Shown piece after piece: positions 17,446 to 27,021 of a stretch of 64,000 bases of DNA. The stretch lies in the NCBI RefSeq assembly GCF_021191705.1, contig NZ_JAIWPU010000003.1, positions 79,095-143,094 on the forward strand. Reading direction: 5' to 3'. Numbering within the stretch: position 1 is the first letter of the stretch; every line of letters begins with the position of its first letter. Both the position numbers and the translations under genes were made by a program. The notes beneath the pieces are model-generated. The model had not been told where the DNA came from, made no database searches, and saw nothing but the letters and a program-made list of their open reading frames with translations. Origin of the DNA: Proluteimonas flavola. Lineage in GTDB: Bacteria > Pseudomonadota > Gammaproteobacteria > Xanthomonadales > Xanthomonadaceae.

Positions 17446-19110
17446 ATGGATGTCGACACTTCTTCCCGGGCCGCCACGGTCAACATCGCCGCCGCGTTGC
17501 CGCGGCTGGCGAACGCCGCGCCCGATCGCATCGCGATGCGCTGTCCCGGTGCCGATGGTCGCTACGCCGATGCGCATGCGCTGACCTACGGCGCGCTCGA
17601 TGCGCGCAGCGATGCGATCGCCGCCGGACTCGCCGCGCGCGGCATCGTCCGCGGCACGCGCACGGTGCTGATGGTGCGGCCGACGCCCGAGTTCTTCCTG
17701 CTGATGTTCGCCCTGTTCAAGGCCGGCGCGGTGCCGGTGCTGGTCGATCCGGGCATCGACAGGCGCGCGCTGAAGCAGTGCCTGGACGAAGCCGGCGCCG
17801 AGGCCTTCATCGGCATTCCGCTGGCGCAGTTCGCACGGGTGCTGCTGGGTTGGGCGAAGTCGGCGCGCGTGCGCATCACCACGGGGCGATGGGCGGTGCT
17901 CAGCGACGCGACGCTGGCGGATGTGGAACGCGCCGGCGCCGGCGCAGGCGCGCAACTCGCTGCGACCGCGGGCGACGATGTCGCGGCAATCCTCTTCACC
18001 AGCGGCTCGACGGGCGTGCCCAAAGGCGTGGTCTATCGCCATCGCCATTTCGCCGCGCAGATCGACATGCTGCGCGACGCATTCGGCATCGGCGCCGGTG
18101 GGATCGACCTGCCGACGTTTCCGCCGTTCGCGCTGTTCGATCCGGCGCTCGGGCTGACCTCGATCATCCCGGACATGGACCCGACCCGCCCGGCCAAGGC
18201 CGATCCACGCAAGCTGCATGCCGCGATCGAACGCTTCGACGTCGACCAGCTGTTCGGATCCCCCGCATTGATGGGCGTGCTCGCGAAGTACGGCACACCG
18301 CTGCCGACATTGCGCCGCGTGACCTCGGCCGGTGCACCGGTGCCGCCGGACACGGTCGCGAAAATCCTCGAACTGCTGCCTGACGACGCGCGCTTCTGGA
18401 CGCCCTACGGCGCCACCGAATGCCTGCCGGTCGCCGTCGTCGAAGGCCGCGAACTGCTGGCACTGCGCACGCGCACCGAACATGGCGCCGGCACCTGCGT
18501 CGGCCGGCCGGTGCCGCCGAACGAGGTGCGCATCATCCGGGTCGACGACGATGCGATTCCCACGTGGTCCGACGCGCTGTGCGTGCCCGGCGCGCAGGTC
18601 GGCGAGATCACCGTCGCCGGGCCGAGCGCCACCGACACGTACTTCAACCGCGACGCGCAGACGCGGCTGGCGAAGATCACCGAGACATTGCCCGACGGCA
18701 GCGTGCGCATCGTCCATCGCATGGGCGACCTCGGCTACTTCGATACCGAAGGCCGGCTGTGGTTCTGCGGCCGCAAGGGCCATCGCGTGGTGACCGCCAC
18801 CGGCACGCTGTGCACCGAACAGGTCGAACCGGTGTTCAACGTGCACGCCGAGGTGAAACGCACGGCGCTGGTCGGTGTCGGCCCGACGGGCGCGCAGACG
18901 CCGGTGCTGTGCGTGGAGCTGGAGGCCGGCGTCTCGAAAACGGAACAGGCGCGCATCGCCGACGAACTGCGGCACATCGGCGAAGGCTTCGTCCACACCG
19001 GGCGCATCGAGCGCGTGCTGTTCCATCCCGGTTTCCCGGTCGACATCCGCCACAACGCCAAGATCGGCCGCGAGACCCTGGCCGCGTGGGCGGCGACGCG
19101 TGTCGGGTGA
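17446..19110 (+). CDS. oleC: OleC beta-lactone synthetase
   Basis: A 554-aa ANL-superfamily enzyme. In olefin synthesis it converts the 2-alkyl-3-hydroxyalkanoic acid from OleA/OleD into a beta-lactone using ATP. Seen: LTYGALDARSDAIAAGL, the P-loop FTSGSTGVPKGVVYRH, TPYGATECLPVA (A5), MGDLGYFDTEGRLWF (A7), and C-terminal HNAKIGRETLAAW with the A10 Lys. The region PTFPPFALFDPALGLTS is typical of OleC rather than fatty-acyl-CoA ligases. A TATCCT -10 element (17433-17438) ends 7 nt before the ATG, so the mRNA may be nearly leaderless. Its stop overlaps the next gene. Confidence 0.9.
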   Translation: MDVDTSSRAATVNIAAALPRLANAAPDRIAMRCPGADGRYADAHALTYGALDARSDAIAAGLAARGIVRGTRTVLMVRPTPEFFLLMFALFKAGAVPVLVDPGIDRRALKQCLDEAGAEAFIGIPLAQFARVLLGWAKSARVRITTGRWAVLSDATLADVERAGAGAGAQLAATAGDDVAAILFTSGSTGVPKGVVYRHRHFAAQIDMLRDAFGIGAGGIDLPTFPPFALFDPALGLTSIIPDMDPTRPAKADPRKLHAAIERFDVDQLFGSPALMGVLAKYGTPLPTLRRVTSAGAPVPPDTVAKILELLPDDARFWTPYGATECLPVAVVEGRELLALRTRTEHGAGTCVGRPVPPNEVRIIRVDDDAIPTWSDALCVPGAQVGEITVAGPSATDTYFNRDAQTRLAKITETLPDGSVRIVHRMGDLGYFDTEGRLWFCGRKGHRVVTATGTLCTEQVEPVFNVHAEVKRTALVGVGPTGAQTPVLCVELEAGVSKTEQARIADELRHIGEGFVHTGRIERVLFHPGFPVDIRHNAKIGRETLAAWAATRVG

Positions 19111-20677
19111 CACCGCGCCTGCGCGGTACCGGCTCGACGATCTGCGCATCGATGTCGCGCGGCAACGCGTGGTCCGCGACGACGGACAGGCGCTGGATGT
19201 GTCCGGCCTCAGCTTCCGGCTGCTGCACGTGCTGCTGGGGCAGGGCACGCGCGTGGTCGGCTTCGACGAACTGATCGAACGCGTGTGGGCGCCCGCGCAC
19301 GTCGGCGAGGACACCGTCACCCAGCGCGTGCGCCTGCTGCGCCAAGCGCTGGGCGACGATGGCCGGCAGCCGCGCTATCTGCGCTCGGTGCGCGGGCAGG
19401 GCTATCAGCTGTGCAGCGAACCGCGGGTCGAAGAGCCGGTGACGCCGACGGCGGTTCAGATCAAACGGCGACCGCGCGCACTGCGCATCGCCGCGCTGCT
19501 GGCGCTGCCGCTGCTGGGTGCACTGGTCTGGTGGCAATGGCCGAGGCCGGAGACACCGGTCGCCTCGCCGCTGCTCGAACGCGCGGCCTACTACGCCGCC
19601 ATCGGCCAGCCCGCGAACAACGAACGCGCGATCGCGCTGTATCGCCAGCGGCTGCAGGAATCGCCGGACGACATCGACGCGCAGCTCGGCCTGAGCCGCG
19701 CCTACAGCGCGCGCCTGTGTCTCTACAGCGGCAACGCCAAGGATGCAGCGCAGGCACTGGCGCTGGCCGAAGCGGTGATCGCGCGACAGCCGGATGCATC
19801 GGCCGCACATGCCGCGCTCGCCTACGCGCAGGATTGCCGCGGCGAGATCGCCGCGGCGCTGGCCGGCTACACGCGCGCCGTGCAGCTGGATCCCGCGGCC
19901 GACGGCAGCCGTGCCTCGGCGGCGTACCTGCAGGCACGGCAGGGCCATATCGCCGCGGCGCTGGCCGCCAATCTGGACGTACGCGCGCCGCAGAAGGTGC
20001 GTTTCCTGGAGCTGCAGATCGCGTCCAACCTCGACCTGCTCGGCTACACCGCCGCGGCCGAGGCGCGGTACCGGCGCAGCTTCCAGCTGTACCCGGACAA
20101 CGTGTTCTCCAATCTCGCCTGGCCCACGTTCCTCTACGAACACGGCCGCGTCGACGAGGCGCAGGCTGCGTTGACCCAGGCGATGTCGCGCGGCACCGAG
20201 CACGCCGGCCTGCATCTGCTGGCCGCGGAACTCGCCATGCGCCGCGGCGATACGGCCGCTGCACGCGACGCCGTACTGCAGGCGCGCGCGCTGAAACCGC
20301 ATGCCAGCCTGCCGGAGACGATGGCGTGGATCGTCGCTGCCGAGCCGCGACCCGAAGCCGCCACGCTGCGCGCGCGCGCCGACGCATTGCGCGCCGGACT
20401 GGCCAGCGGCACGGATCCCTTCGACGGCGTCGAAGCCGCATTGCTGCAAATGCTCGCGGATGACTCCGCCGCGGCGCTCGATGCACTCGATGCCGCAGTC
20501 ACCGCCGGCTTCCGCAATGCAGGTTACCTGCGCGTCTCACCGCTGTTCGCGGACCTGCGCACCGCGTCGCGCTTCGACGCCGCGCTGCGCCGCATCGACA
20601 TCGCGCTCGCGGCCGAACGCGCGGCGGTGCAGGCGTCCGGTCGTCTGCCCGACGATGCGGTCACGGCATCGCGCTGA
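19100..20677 (+). CDS. Membrane-anchored winged-helix (CadC-like) regulator with TPR sensor domain
   Basis: A 525-aa protein with three parts: an OmpR/PhoB-type DNA-binding domain (about 1-105: LSFRLLHVLLGQG, TVTQRVRLLRQALGD, RYLRSVRGQGYQL), one transmembrane helix (ALRIAALLALPLLGALVWW, about 130-148) and a periplasmic region of TPR-like helical repeats rich in Ala. This is the CadC layout, which senses outside the membrane and acts directly on DNA. It starts with a GTG inside the last codons of oleC (11-bp overlap), so the two are coupled, and it may regulate the ole genes (inference). Its 3' end overlaps the convergent hydrolase gene by 17 bp. Confidence 0.85.
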   Translation: MSGDTAPARYRLDDLRIDVARQRVVRDDGQALDVSGLSFRLLHVLLGQGTRVVGFDELIERVWAPAHVGEDTVTQRVRLLRQALGDDGRQPRYLRSVRGQGYQLCSEPRVEEPVTPTAVQIKRRPRALRIAALLALPLLGALVWWQWPRPETPVASPLLERAAYYAAIGQPANNERAIALYRQRLQESPDDIDAQLGLSRAYSARLCLYSGNAKDAAQALALAEAVIARQPDASAAHAALAYAQDCRGEIAAALAGYTRAVQLDPAADGSRASAAYLQARQGHIAAALAANLDVRAPQKVRFLELQIASNLDLLGYTAAAEARYRRSFQLYPDNVFSNLAWPTFLYEHGRVDEAQAALTQAMSRGTEHAGLHLLAAELAMRRGDTAAARDAVLQARALKPHASLPETMAWIVAAEPRPEAATLRARADALRAGLASGTDPFDGVEAALLQMLADDSAAALDALDAAVTAGFRNAGYLRVSPLFADLRTASRFDAALRRIDIALAAERAAVQASGRLPDDAVTASR

Positions 20678-21767
20678 GCACGTAGTCGGCGAACAGCGTC
20701 TGCGACTCGGCATGCATGCCGCGCTGGTTGTAGCGGGTACGGGTGATCACCACGACCAGCTGCGACTCCGGCACGATGAAGACATAGTTGCCGCCATTGC
20801 CGGACATCGCCCAGGCCCGCACCTGCCGGTCGCCGGCTGTGAACGGAAAGCGCCACATCTGGTAGCCGTAGTCGGCATCGAACGGCGTCTGCGCATGCAC
20901 CTGCGACATCGCCCGTATCCAGTGCGCCGACACGATCTGCCGGTCGTGCCAGCGGCCGCCATCAGTGATCAGCTGTCCGAATTTCGCCAGATCGCGGCTG
21001 CGGTATTCCGTGCCGCCACCGCCCATGCCGGTGCCGTCGGACGAACGGTGCCAGCGCGCGGCCTCGATCCCCAGCGGGCGCTCGAGTACGTCGGCAGCGA
21101 ACCGGTCCAGCGACATGCCGCTGGCGCGCTCGACGATCGCCCCGAGCAGGAAGGCATTCGCCGTGCAGTAGGCGAACGCGCGTCCATGCGGACTGTCGGC
21201 CGGGCGCGTGGTCCACGCCGGATAGCCGCGCTGCGGCAGGTCGAGCGCGAACTGGACCCAGTCAGCGCTGACGTACATCCGCTCTTCGTGCCCGGACGAG
21301 AATTCGTTGTTGTCGTCGCATTCCCATTGCGCGCTCATCGTCAGCAGGTCTTCGACCGTCGTGGCGGTCTTGAACGCGCGCGGGTGGGCCGGCGTGCGAT
21401 CAGGAAAGAAGCCGAGCACCGGCGAGTCGACGCTTTCGATCAGGCCGCGGTCGATCGCCGCGCCAACCAGCAGCGCGGTCACGCTCTTGGTCAGCGAGCG
21501 GGTGTTGTGAAGCGTCTGCCGGTCGGCGCCATTGAAGTAGGCCTCGTGGATCAGCGCGCCGCGATGGACGACCAGCACGCTGGTGGTATCCGGCGCCTCG
21601 CCGGCGGCGACGGCGGCATTCAGCGCGGCGAGTCGATCGGTCTTTCAGCCGGAAGCGCCGGCATCGGCGATCGGCCAGTCGGCGTCGGGCCATGGCGGAG
21701 CGGCTGCAACCTGCGCTGCGGACAGGGCGAACAGCGCGGACAGGGCGAGGCGGGACAAGGGATGCAT
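20661..21767 (-). pseudogene. Serine hydrolase (class C beta-lactamase fold) with in-frame stop
   Basis: From the ATG at 21767 the frame encodes a signal peptide (MHPLSRLALSALFALSAAQV) and 40 residues, then hits TGA at 21647-21645. The same frame continues as KTDRLAALNAAVAAGEAP into a complete serine hydrolase: SxxK as RSLTKSVTALLV, Tyr motif in FAYCTANAF, and a C-terminal SGNGGNYVF. Coding signal and frame agree on both sides of the stop, so a single nonsense change is the simplest reading. Otherwise a GTG at 21578 would give a 305-aa protein without an export signal. A sequencing error is possible. It lies between the CadC-like gene and oleD. Confidence 0.75.
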
Positions 21768-21949
21768 GGACGGACTCCGGTCGAGGGAGCCGCACTGCAC
21801 CGCGATCCCGGATGAAGTGCCTGATGTGCGAATGAAGAATTCTGAAGTGCAGGCGGATCAGCCACTTGCAGCCGTCGACCCGGGCGGCGCGTCGCCAACG
21901 CCTGTCCGCCTCGTTATCGTGTGCGGCCCTGCAGCGTGTGGAGTCGGCA

Positions 21950-22945
21950 ATGCGGATCCTGGTCACCGGTGGCGGCGGCTTCCTCGGCCAGGCCCTGTGC
22001 CGCGGCCTCGTCGAACGCGGTCACGACGTCACCAGCTTCAATCGCGGGCAGTATCCCGAACTCGATGCGATCGGCGTGCGCCAGGTGCGCGGCGATCTCG
22101 CCGATGCCGACGCGGTACGCGCTGCCGCGCAGGGCATGGACGCGATCTTCCACAACGCGGCCAAGGCCGGCGCCTGGGGCAGCTACGAGAGCTACCACCA
22201 GGCCAACGTCGTCGGCACGCAGAACGTGCTCGACGCCTGCCGCGCGCACGGCATCGGCCGGCTGGTCTACACGTCGACGCCGAGCGTGACCCACCGGGCG
22301 ACGCATCCGGTCGAAGGCGGCACTGCCGACACCGTGCCCTACGGCGAGGACTTCAAGGCGCCGTATGCGACGACCAAGAAGATCGCCGAGCAGGCGGTAC
22401 TCGCCGCGAACGGACCGGACCTCGCGACGGTCGCCCTGCGACCGCGTCTGATCTGGGGACCAGGGGACCAGCAGCTGCTGCCGCGTCTGGTCGAACGCGC
22501 GCGGGCGGGGCGCCTGCGCTTCGTCGGCGACGGCGGGAACCGTATCGACACCACGTATATCGACAACGCCGCGCAGGCGCACTTCGATGCGTTCGCCCAT
22601 CTGGCGCCGTGCGCGGCCTGCGCCGGCCGTGCGTACTTCATCAGCAATGGCGAACCGACGACGGTGCGCGAGATCGTCAACGCGCTGCTCGCCGCGGCCG
22701 GTGCGCCGCAGGTCGAGAAGACGCTTCCATTCGGCGCGGCCTACGCGATCGGTGCGATCTGCGAATCGGTGTGGCCACTGCTGCGCCTGAAGAGCGAACC
22801 GCCGATGACCCGTTTCCTCGCCGAACAACTGAGCACGACGCACTGGTACGACATGGCACCGGCGACGCGCGATTTCGGCTATGTCCCGCGGGTTTCCCTT
22901 CACGAAGGACTCATCCGACTGAAAGATTCGTGGACAGGTACCTGA
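21950..22945 (+). CDS. oleD: OleD 2-alkyl-3-oxoalkanoate reductase
   Basis: A 331-aa extended SDR of the 3-beta-HSD-like group that reduces the OleA product to the beta-hydroxy acid with NADPH. Seen: Rossmann motif [40 protein letters not shown], the Ser segment [17 protein letters not shown], YxxxK as YATTKK, and [10 protein letters not shown]. These stretches are characteristic of xanthomonad OleD. The start at 21950 follows GGAG at the right distance; the open frame upstream has no homology. It is separated from oleC by the CadC-like gene and the broken hydrolase. I see no oleA in the window. Confidence 0.9.
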   Translation: MRILVTGGGGFLGQALCRGLVERGHDVTSFNRGQYPELDAIGVRQVRGDLADADAVRAAAQGMDAIFHNAAKAGAWGSYESYHQANVVGTQNVLDACRAHGIGRLVYTSTPSVTHRATHPVEGGTADTVPYGEDFKAPYATTKKIAEQAVLAANGPDLATVALRPRLIWGPGDQQLLPRLVERARAGRLRFVGDGGNRIDTTYIDNAAQAHFDAFAHLAPCAACAGRAYFISNGEPTTVREIVNALLAAAGAPQVEKTLPFGAAYAIGAICESVWPLLRLKSEPPMTRFLAEQLSTTHWYDMAPATRDFGYVPRVSLHEGLIRLKDSWTGT

Positions 22946-23017
22946 CCGTCACCTGATCGCGACCCGGCCGGGCATAGGGTGGCCTCCGAACCGCTCACGG
23001 GAATCAGGAGACCACCC

Positions 23018-23176
23018 ATGCTTCGTTATGCAGTCATTTTTCTTGTCGTCGCCATCATTGCCGGCGTGCTCGGCTTCAGTGGTGTCGCCGGCGCCGCCAC
23101 CAACATCGCCTGGATCCTCTTCGTCGTGTTCCTGATCCTGGCCGTGATCTCGATGCTGCGTGGCCGCGGACCGTAA
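23018..23176 (+). CDS. Small DUF1328/YtjA-type membrane protein
   Basis: A 52-aa inner-membrane protein with two hydrophobic helices, [17 protein letters not shown] and [18 protein letters not shown], joined by SGVAGAATN. This is the conserved pattern of DUF1328 (YtjA), widespread and often stress-induced but of unknown function. An excellent Shine-Dalgarno (CAGGAG) precedes the ATG, and a classical terminator follows 24 bp after the stop. Confidence 0.92.
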   Translation: MLRYAVIFLVVAIIAGVLGFSGVAGAATNIAWILFVVFLILAVISMLRGRGP

Positions 23177-23200
23177 GTCCCGGTCCTGCACGTGATTCGA

Positions 23201-23227
23201 AACGCCCGCCTTCCGGCGGGCGTTTTC
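23201..23227 (+). terminator. Rho-independent terminator after the DUF1328 gene
   Basis: Perfect 10-bp arms AACGCCCGCC (23201-23210) and GGCGGGCGTT (23215-23224) around a TTCC loop, followed by TTCT. Confidence 0.9.
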
Positions 23228-23313
23228 TGTTGGGGACTCGCAGTCCGTCGCACGCGGTGCTGTCGATCGCGCATTGCGCGTGGCGCCGCGGAATCGGCCG
23301 CTACAATGCGGCC

Positions 23314-23958
23314 ATGGCCGGATTCCTTCCTTCTCCTTTCGCGGCGCTCAAGCCGATCGCCGGACGCGCGCTGGAAACCGCGCTCAACCAGGCGCTCGCG
23401 CTCGATGCCGACACGCGCACCGCACTCGCCGGACTCGACGGGCAACGCATCGCGCTGACCCTCGCCTCGCCCCCGATCGCGCTGGAACTGCGCGTCGACG
23501 GCGAGCGCCTGCGGGTCGGTCCGGTCGACGAGGCCGTCGAACCCGATCTCGCCGTCCGCACGACGATCACCGGTGTGCTGTCGCAGCTGCCGTTCCTGCG
23601 CCGCGACGATGCGCCGCCGATCGGCAAGGTACGGGTGTCGGGCGATGCCGAACTCGCGCGCCGGCTGCAGAAGCTCGCGGGTCGTTTCGATCCCGACTGG
23701 CAGAAGCCGTTCGTCGCGGTGTTCGGCGACGTGATCGGCGTGCAGGTCGCCAACGCGTTCGCCAGTGCGCTGCAGCAGGCGCAGGGGCTGGGGCGCACGC
23801 TGACCGAGAGCGCTGTGGAATACGTGACCGAGGAATCGCGCGACGTGCTCGGCCGCGACGAACTCGAGGCCTTCAACGACGACGTCGACGTGTTGCGCGA
23901 CGATGTCGAACGGCTCGCGGCGCGCGTGTCGCGCCTGCGGCGCGGGCCGGCCGCATGA
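23314..23958 (+). CDS. ubiJ: Ubiquinone biosynthesis accessory factor UbiJ
   Basis: A 214-aa protein with an N-terminal SCP2-like lipid-binding domain (about 20-120: [33 protein letters not shown]) and a C-terminal helical/coiled-coil end ([20 protein letters not shown]). With UbiK and UbiB it supports the Ubi complex that makes ubiquinone. It lies 10 bp before ubiB, the usual neighbour. A TACAAT -10 element (23302-23307) places the predicted transcript start on the ATG itself, which suggests a leaderless mRNA; there is no Shine-Dalgarno. Confidence 0.9.
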   Translation: MAGFLPSPFAALKPIAGRALETALNQALALDADTRTALAGLDGQRIALTLASPPIALELRVDGERLRVGPVDEAVEPDLAVRTTITGVLSQLPFLRRDDAPPIGKVRVSGDAELARRLQKLAGRFDPDWQKPFVAVFGDVIGVQVANAFASALQQAQGLGRTLTESAVEYVTEESRDVLGRDELEAFNDDVDVLRDDVERLAARVSRLRRGPAA

Positions 23959-23968
23959 AGGCGCGCCG

Positions 23969-25657
23969 ATGAAGGGCCTGCTGCGCGCCTCGCGTATCGG
24001 CCGCGTGCTGCTGCGCTACCGTCTCGACGATCTGCTCAACGACACGCCGGCCGAGCGCTGGCTGAAGCTCGCTCGCCCGTTCGTGCCGCGCGCCTCGGCC
24101 GGCATCGCCGCGCAGTCGCGCGGTGCGCGCCTGCGCCTGGCGCTGCAGGAACTCGGCCCGATCTTCGTCAAGTTCGGGCAGATCCTCTCGACCCGGCGCG
24201 ATCTCGTGCCGCCGGACATCGTGGACGACCTCGCCCTGCTGCAGGACCGCGTGCTGCCCTTCGACGGCGCGCAGGCACAGGCGATCATCGAGCGCGAACT
24301 CGGCATGCCGATCGCGCAGGCCTTCGAAGCCTTCGACACCGTGCCGCTGGCGTCGGCGTCGATCGCCCAGGTGCATGCGGCGACGCTGCCGGCCGACGAG
24401 CGCAATCCGCGCCGCGAGGTCGTGGTCAAGGTGCTGCGGCCGACGATCGAGAAGCAGATCGCCGCCGACATCGCGCTGCTGAAGAACCTCGCCGCGCTGG
24501 TCGACCGCACCCACCCCAACGCCGACAAGATCCGCCCGCGCGAAGTCGTGGCCGAGATCGAGAACACGCTGGCCGCCGAACTCGACCTGCAGCGCGAAGG
24601 CGCGAACGCGTCGGTGCTGCGCCGGTTCTGGACCGGTTCGCAGGATCTCTACGTACCGGCGCCGGTGTGGGAGCGCACCACCCAGCGCGTGCTCACGCTC
24701 GAGCGCGTGCACGGCATTCCCAGCGACGACATCGCCGCGCTGGATGCCGCCGGCATCGATCGCAAGGCGCTCGCGGCCAAGGGCGTGCGCGTGTTCTACA
24801 CGCAGGTGTTCCGCGACAACTTCTTCCACGCCGATGCGCATGCCGGCAACATCTGGGTCGACCCGGACCGCAGGACCGATCCGCGGTTCATCGCGCTGGA
24901 TTTCGGGATCATGGGCCAGCTCTCGCGCGAGGACCAGTACTACCTCGCCGAGAACTTCATGGCGATCTTCCGCCAGGACTACAGGCGCATCGCCGAGCTG
25001 CACATCCAGGCCGGCTGGATGCCGGGACACATCCGCATCGACGAACTCGAAGCCGCGGTGCGTTCGGTGTGCGAGCCGTATTTCACCCGTCCGCTGTCGG
25101 AGATCTCGCTGGGCGAAGTGCTGGGCAAGCTGTTCCGCACCGCGCAGCGCTACCAGCTGACCCTGCAGCCGCAGCTGATCCTGCTGCAGAAGACCCTGCT
25201 GAGCATCGAGGGCATCGGCCGCCTGCTCGACCCGAAGCTCGACATCTGGGCGGTCGCACGCCCGGTGCTCGAACGCATCCTCGTCGAGCGCTACAGCCCG
25301 CAGCGGTTGGGCCGCGAATTCCGCGACCGGCTGCCCGAACTGATCACCCAGGCCCCGGACATGCCGCGCCTGCTGCACGGTTGGCTCAGGCAGCAGGTCG
25401 AAGGCCGCCACGAACTGCGCATGCGCTCCGACGACCTCACCGCGCTGACCGCGACGATGCAGGGCATGCAGAAGCGCGTGGTCGCCGCGATCCTCGGCGT
25501 CGGCCTGCTGATCGTCGCCGCGGTGCTGTACGCACTGGAAGCGGGTGGGCCGAGTTTCGTCGGCCTGCCGGTCGCGACCTGGGTCGCGGGGGTCGGCGGA
25601 CTGTGGGCGCTGCTGGCCGCGTGGCCGCGGCGGTCGCCGGCGCATCTGCGGGATTGA
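23969..25657 (+). CDS. ubiB: UbiB protein-kinase-like ATPase for ubiquinone synthesis
   Basis: A 562-aa ABC1/ADCK/UbiB-family protein. Seen: KxGQ motif as [16 protein letters not shown], Ala-rich loop [15 protein letters not shown], catalytic-like [12 protein letters not shown], and metal-site [10 protein letters not shown]. Two C-terminal transmembrane helices ([20 protein letters not shown] and [15 protein letters not shown]) anchor it. It is thought to use ATP to extract or present ubiquinone precursors to hydroxylases. It is co-transcribed with ubiJ. The ATG at 23969 aligns with family starts. Confidence 0.95.
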   Translation: MKGLLRASRIGRVLLRYRLDDLLNDTPAERWLKLARPFVPRASAGIAAQSRGARLRLALQELGPIFVKFGQILSTRRDLVPPDIVDDLALLQDRVLPFDGAQAQAIIERELGMPIAQAFEAFDTVPLASASIAQVHAATLPADERNPRREVVVKVLRPTIEKQIAADIALLKNLAALVDRTHPNADKIRPREVVAEIENTLAAELDLQREGANASVLRRFWTGSQDLYVPAPVWERTTQRVLTLERVHGIPSDDIAALDAAGIDRKALAAKGVRVFYTQVFRDNFFHADAHAGNIWVDPDRRTDPRFIALDFGIMGQLSREDQYYLAENFMAIFRQDYRRIAELHIQAGWMPGHIRIDELEAAVRSVCEPYFTRPLSEISLGEVLGKLFRTAQRYQLTLQPQLILLQKTLLSIEGIGRLLDPKLDIWAVARPVLERILVERYSPQRLGREFRDRLPELITQAPDMPRLLHGWLRQQVEGRHELRMRSDDLTALTATMQGMQKRVVAAILGVGLLIVAAVLYALEAGGPSFVGLPVATWVAGVGGLWALLAAWPRRSPAHLRD

Positions 25658-25666
25658 CCGCCCTGA

Positions 25667-25821
25667 AGCCCTCCCCCGTTCTACGGGGGAGGGTTGGGTG
25701 GGGGCAATCCGTCGGCGCTGGCGATACCGAATCGAGCGATTGATCGAGGTGTCGCCCGGATCATTTCGACGCGTGCGGAGCGTTCGCCCCCACCCAACCC
25801 TCCCCCGCATGCGGGGGAGGG
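25667..25821. repeat. Second inverted pair of CCCCC/GGGGG hairpin repeats
   Basis: A left hairpin CCCTCCCCCGTTCTACGGGG with tail GAGGGTTGGGTGGGGG and the inverted copy CCCCCACCCAACCCTC plus CCCCGCATGCGGGG lie ~75 bp apart. Same family as 12169-12320. It fills much of the 404-bp gap between ubiB and the next gene; nothing else recognisable is seen there. Confidence 0.78.
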
Positions 25822-26061
25822 CTCAAGCGGTGCCTCGCGCCCGACACTCCGCCGCACGCACACCGAGCCAGTCCCGCTCCCGCGGATGACGCGCCGGCAG
25901 TGCTGCAGCTTCGTACGCATGGTGGTGTCCTCGAAAGGCCACCGGGTGCCGGTGGTTGCAACGCCGCACCAGTGCACCGGGAATCGACATCGCTGCCCAC
26001 ACAGCGCGTTCCGGACCCGCCCGCTAAGCTGCCGGGCCCGTTCCGTACCGAGGAGACGCCG

Positions 26062-26886
26062 ATGCGCCGCCCCCTGATGTTGCTGTTGCCGCTCGCCCTC
26101 GCCGCCTGCGGCGGATCCACACCGCCGGAAGGCGCCGCCACGGCGCCCACCCAGGCCGCCGCCGACGCGATTCCCGACGCCGCGCCCGCCGATCATTCGA
26201 CGACGCTCGAGGCCTACCACTGGCGTCTGGTCGATGCGACGGGCAGCGGCGGCACGCGCATCGACGCGCTGCTCGATGGCGGCGGCGAAGCGCTGCAGCT
26301 GGATTTCGCCGACAGCGGTCTGAGCGTGTCGAATGCCTGCAACCGCATGGGCGCGAACGTCGCGCTGGACGACGACCGCCTGACGGTCGACCAGGTGATC
26401 TCCACGATGATGGCCTGCGCCGATGCGCAGCTGACCGCACGCGAGCGCGAGATCGGCCAGCGCCTGCCCGGCACGCATCGCATCGCGCTGACCGGTGGTG
26501 AACCACCACGGCTCACGATGCATCTCGACGACGGCGACGTGCTGGTGTTCGAGGGCGTGCCCACGCCGGCCACGCGCTACGGCGGCGAAGGGGAGACGGT
26601 GTTCCTGGAGATCGCCCCCGAGCGCGTCGCCTGCAGCCACCCGCTGATTCCCGAACAGCGTTGCCTGCAGACGCGCGAAGTGCAGTACGACGACGAGGGC
26701 GTGCGCTCGCCGGGCGATGCCGAGTGGACGCCGCTGTACCAGGACATCGAGGGCTTCACCCACGAGGACGGCGTGCGCAATGTCGTGCGCGTGCAGCGCT
26801 TCGACGTGACCGATCCGCCGGCCGACGCGCCGTCGCAGGCCTACGTGCTGGATATGGTGGTGGAGTCGGAGAACGTGGGGCGCTGA
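26062..26886 (+). CDS. META/DUF4377-domain lipoprotein
   Basis: A 274-aa lipoprotein (signal MRRPLMLLLPLALAAC). The first domain (about 48-155) resembles META/HslJ: LEAYHWRLVDATG, then LQLDFADSGLSVSNACNRMG and ISTMMACADAQL. The second (about 170-265) resembles DUF4377: VFLEIAPERVACSH, QRCLQTREVQYDD, LYQDIEGFTHEDGV. Such envelope proteins have been linked to stress or antibiotic tolerance, but no activity is known. A GAGGAG-type Shine-Dalgarno fixes the start; longer upstream reading has no signal peptide. Confidence 0.85.
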   Translation: MRRPLMLLLPLALAACGGSTPPEGAATAPTQAAADAIPDAAPADHSTTLEAYHWRLVDATGSGGTRIDALLDGGGEALQLDFADSGLSVSNACNRMGANVALDDDRLTVDQVISTMMACADAQLTAREREIGQRLPGTHRIALTGGEPPRLTMHLDDGDVLVFEGVPTPATRYGGEGETVFLEIAPERVACSHPLIPEQRCLQTREVQYDDEGVRSPGDAEWTPLYQDIEGFTHEDGVRNVVRVQRFDVTDPPADAPSQAYVLDMVVESENVGR

Positions 26887-26943
26887 GTCCGTCTGGGTGG
26901 AGCCGCGCCCGCGCGGCCTGGATCTGCCAGACATTCCGGCAAC

Positions 26944-26974
26944 CGTCGTCCCTGCCTGCGCGGGGATGACGACG
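26944..26974. repeat. Single short intergenic repeat with hairpin
   Basis: CGTCGTCCCTGCCTGCG and its imperfect complement CGGGGATGACGACG form a hairpin. It resembles the CGTC(A/G)TCCC-type repeats at 29849-29957 and near 37732-37785. Confidence 0.45.
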
Positions 26975-27021
26975 TCAAGCGGCGTTGCCGTCGCTGGAAC
27001 ACATGCGGCGCGCGTTTGCGA

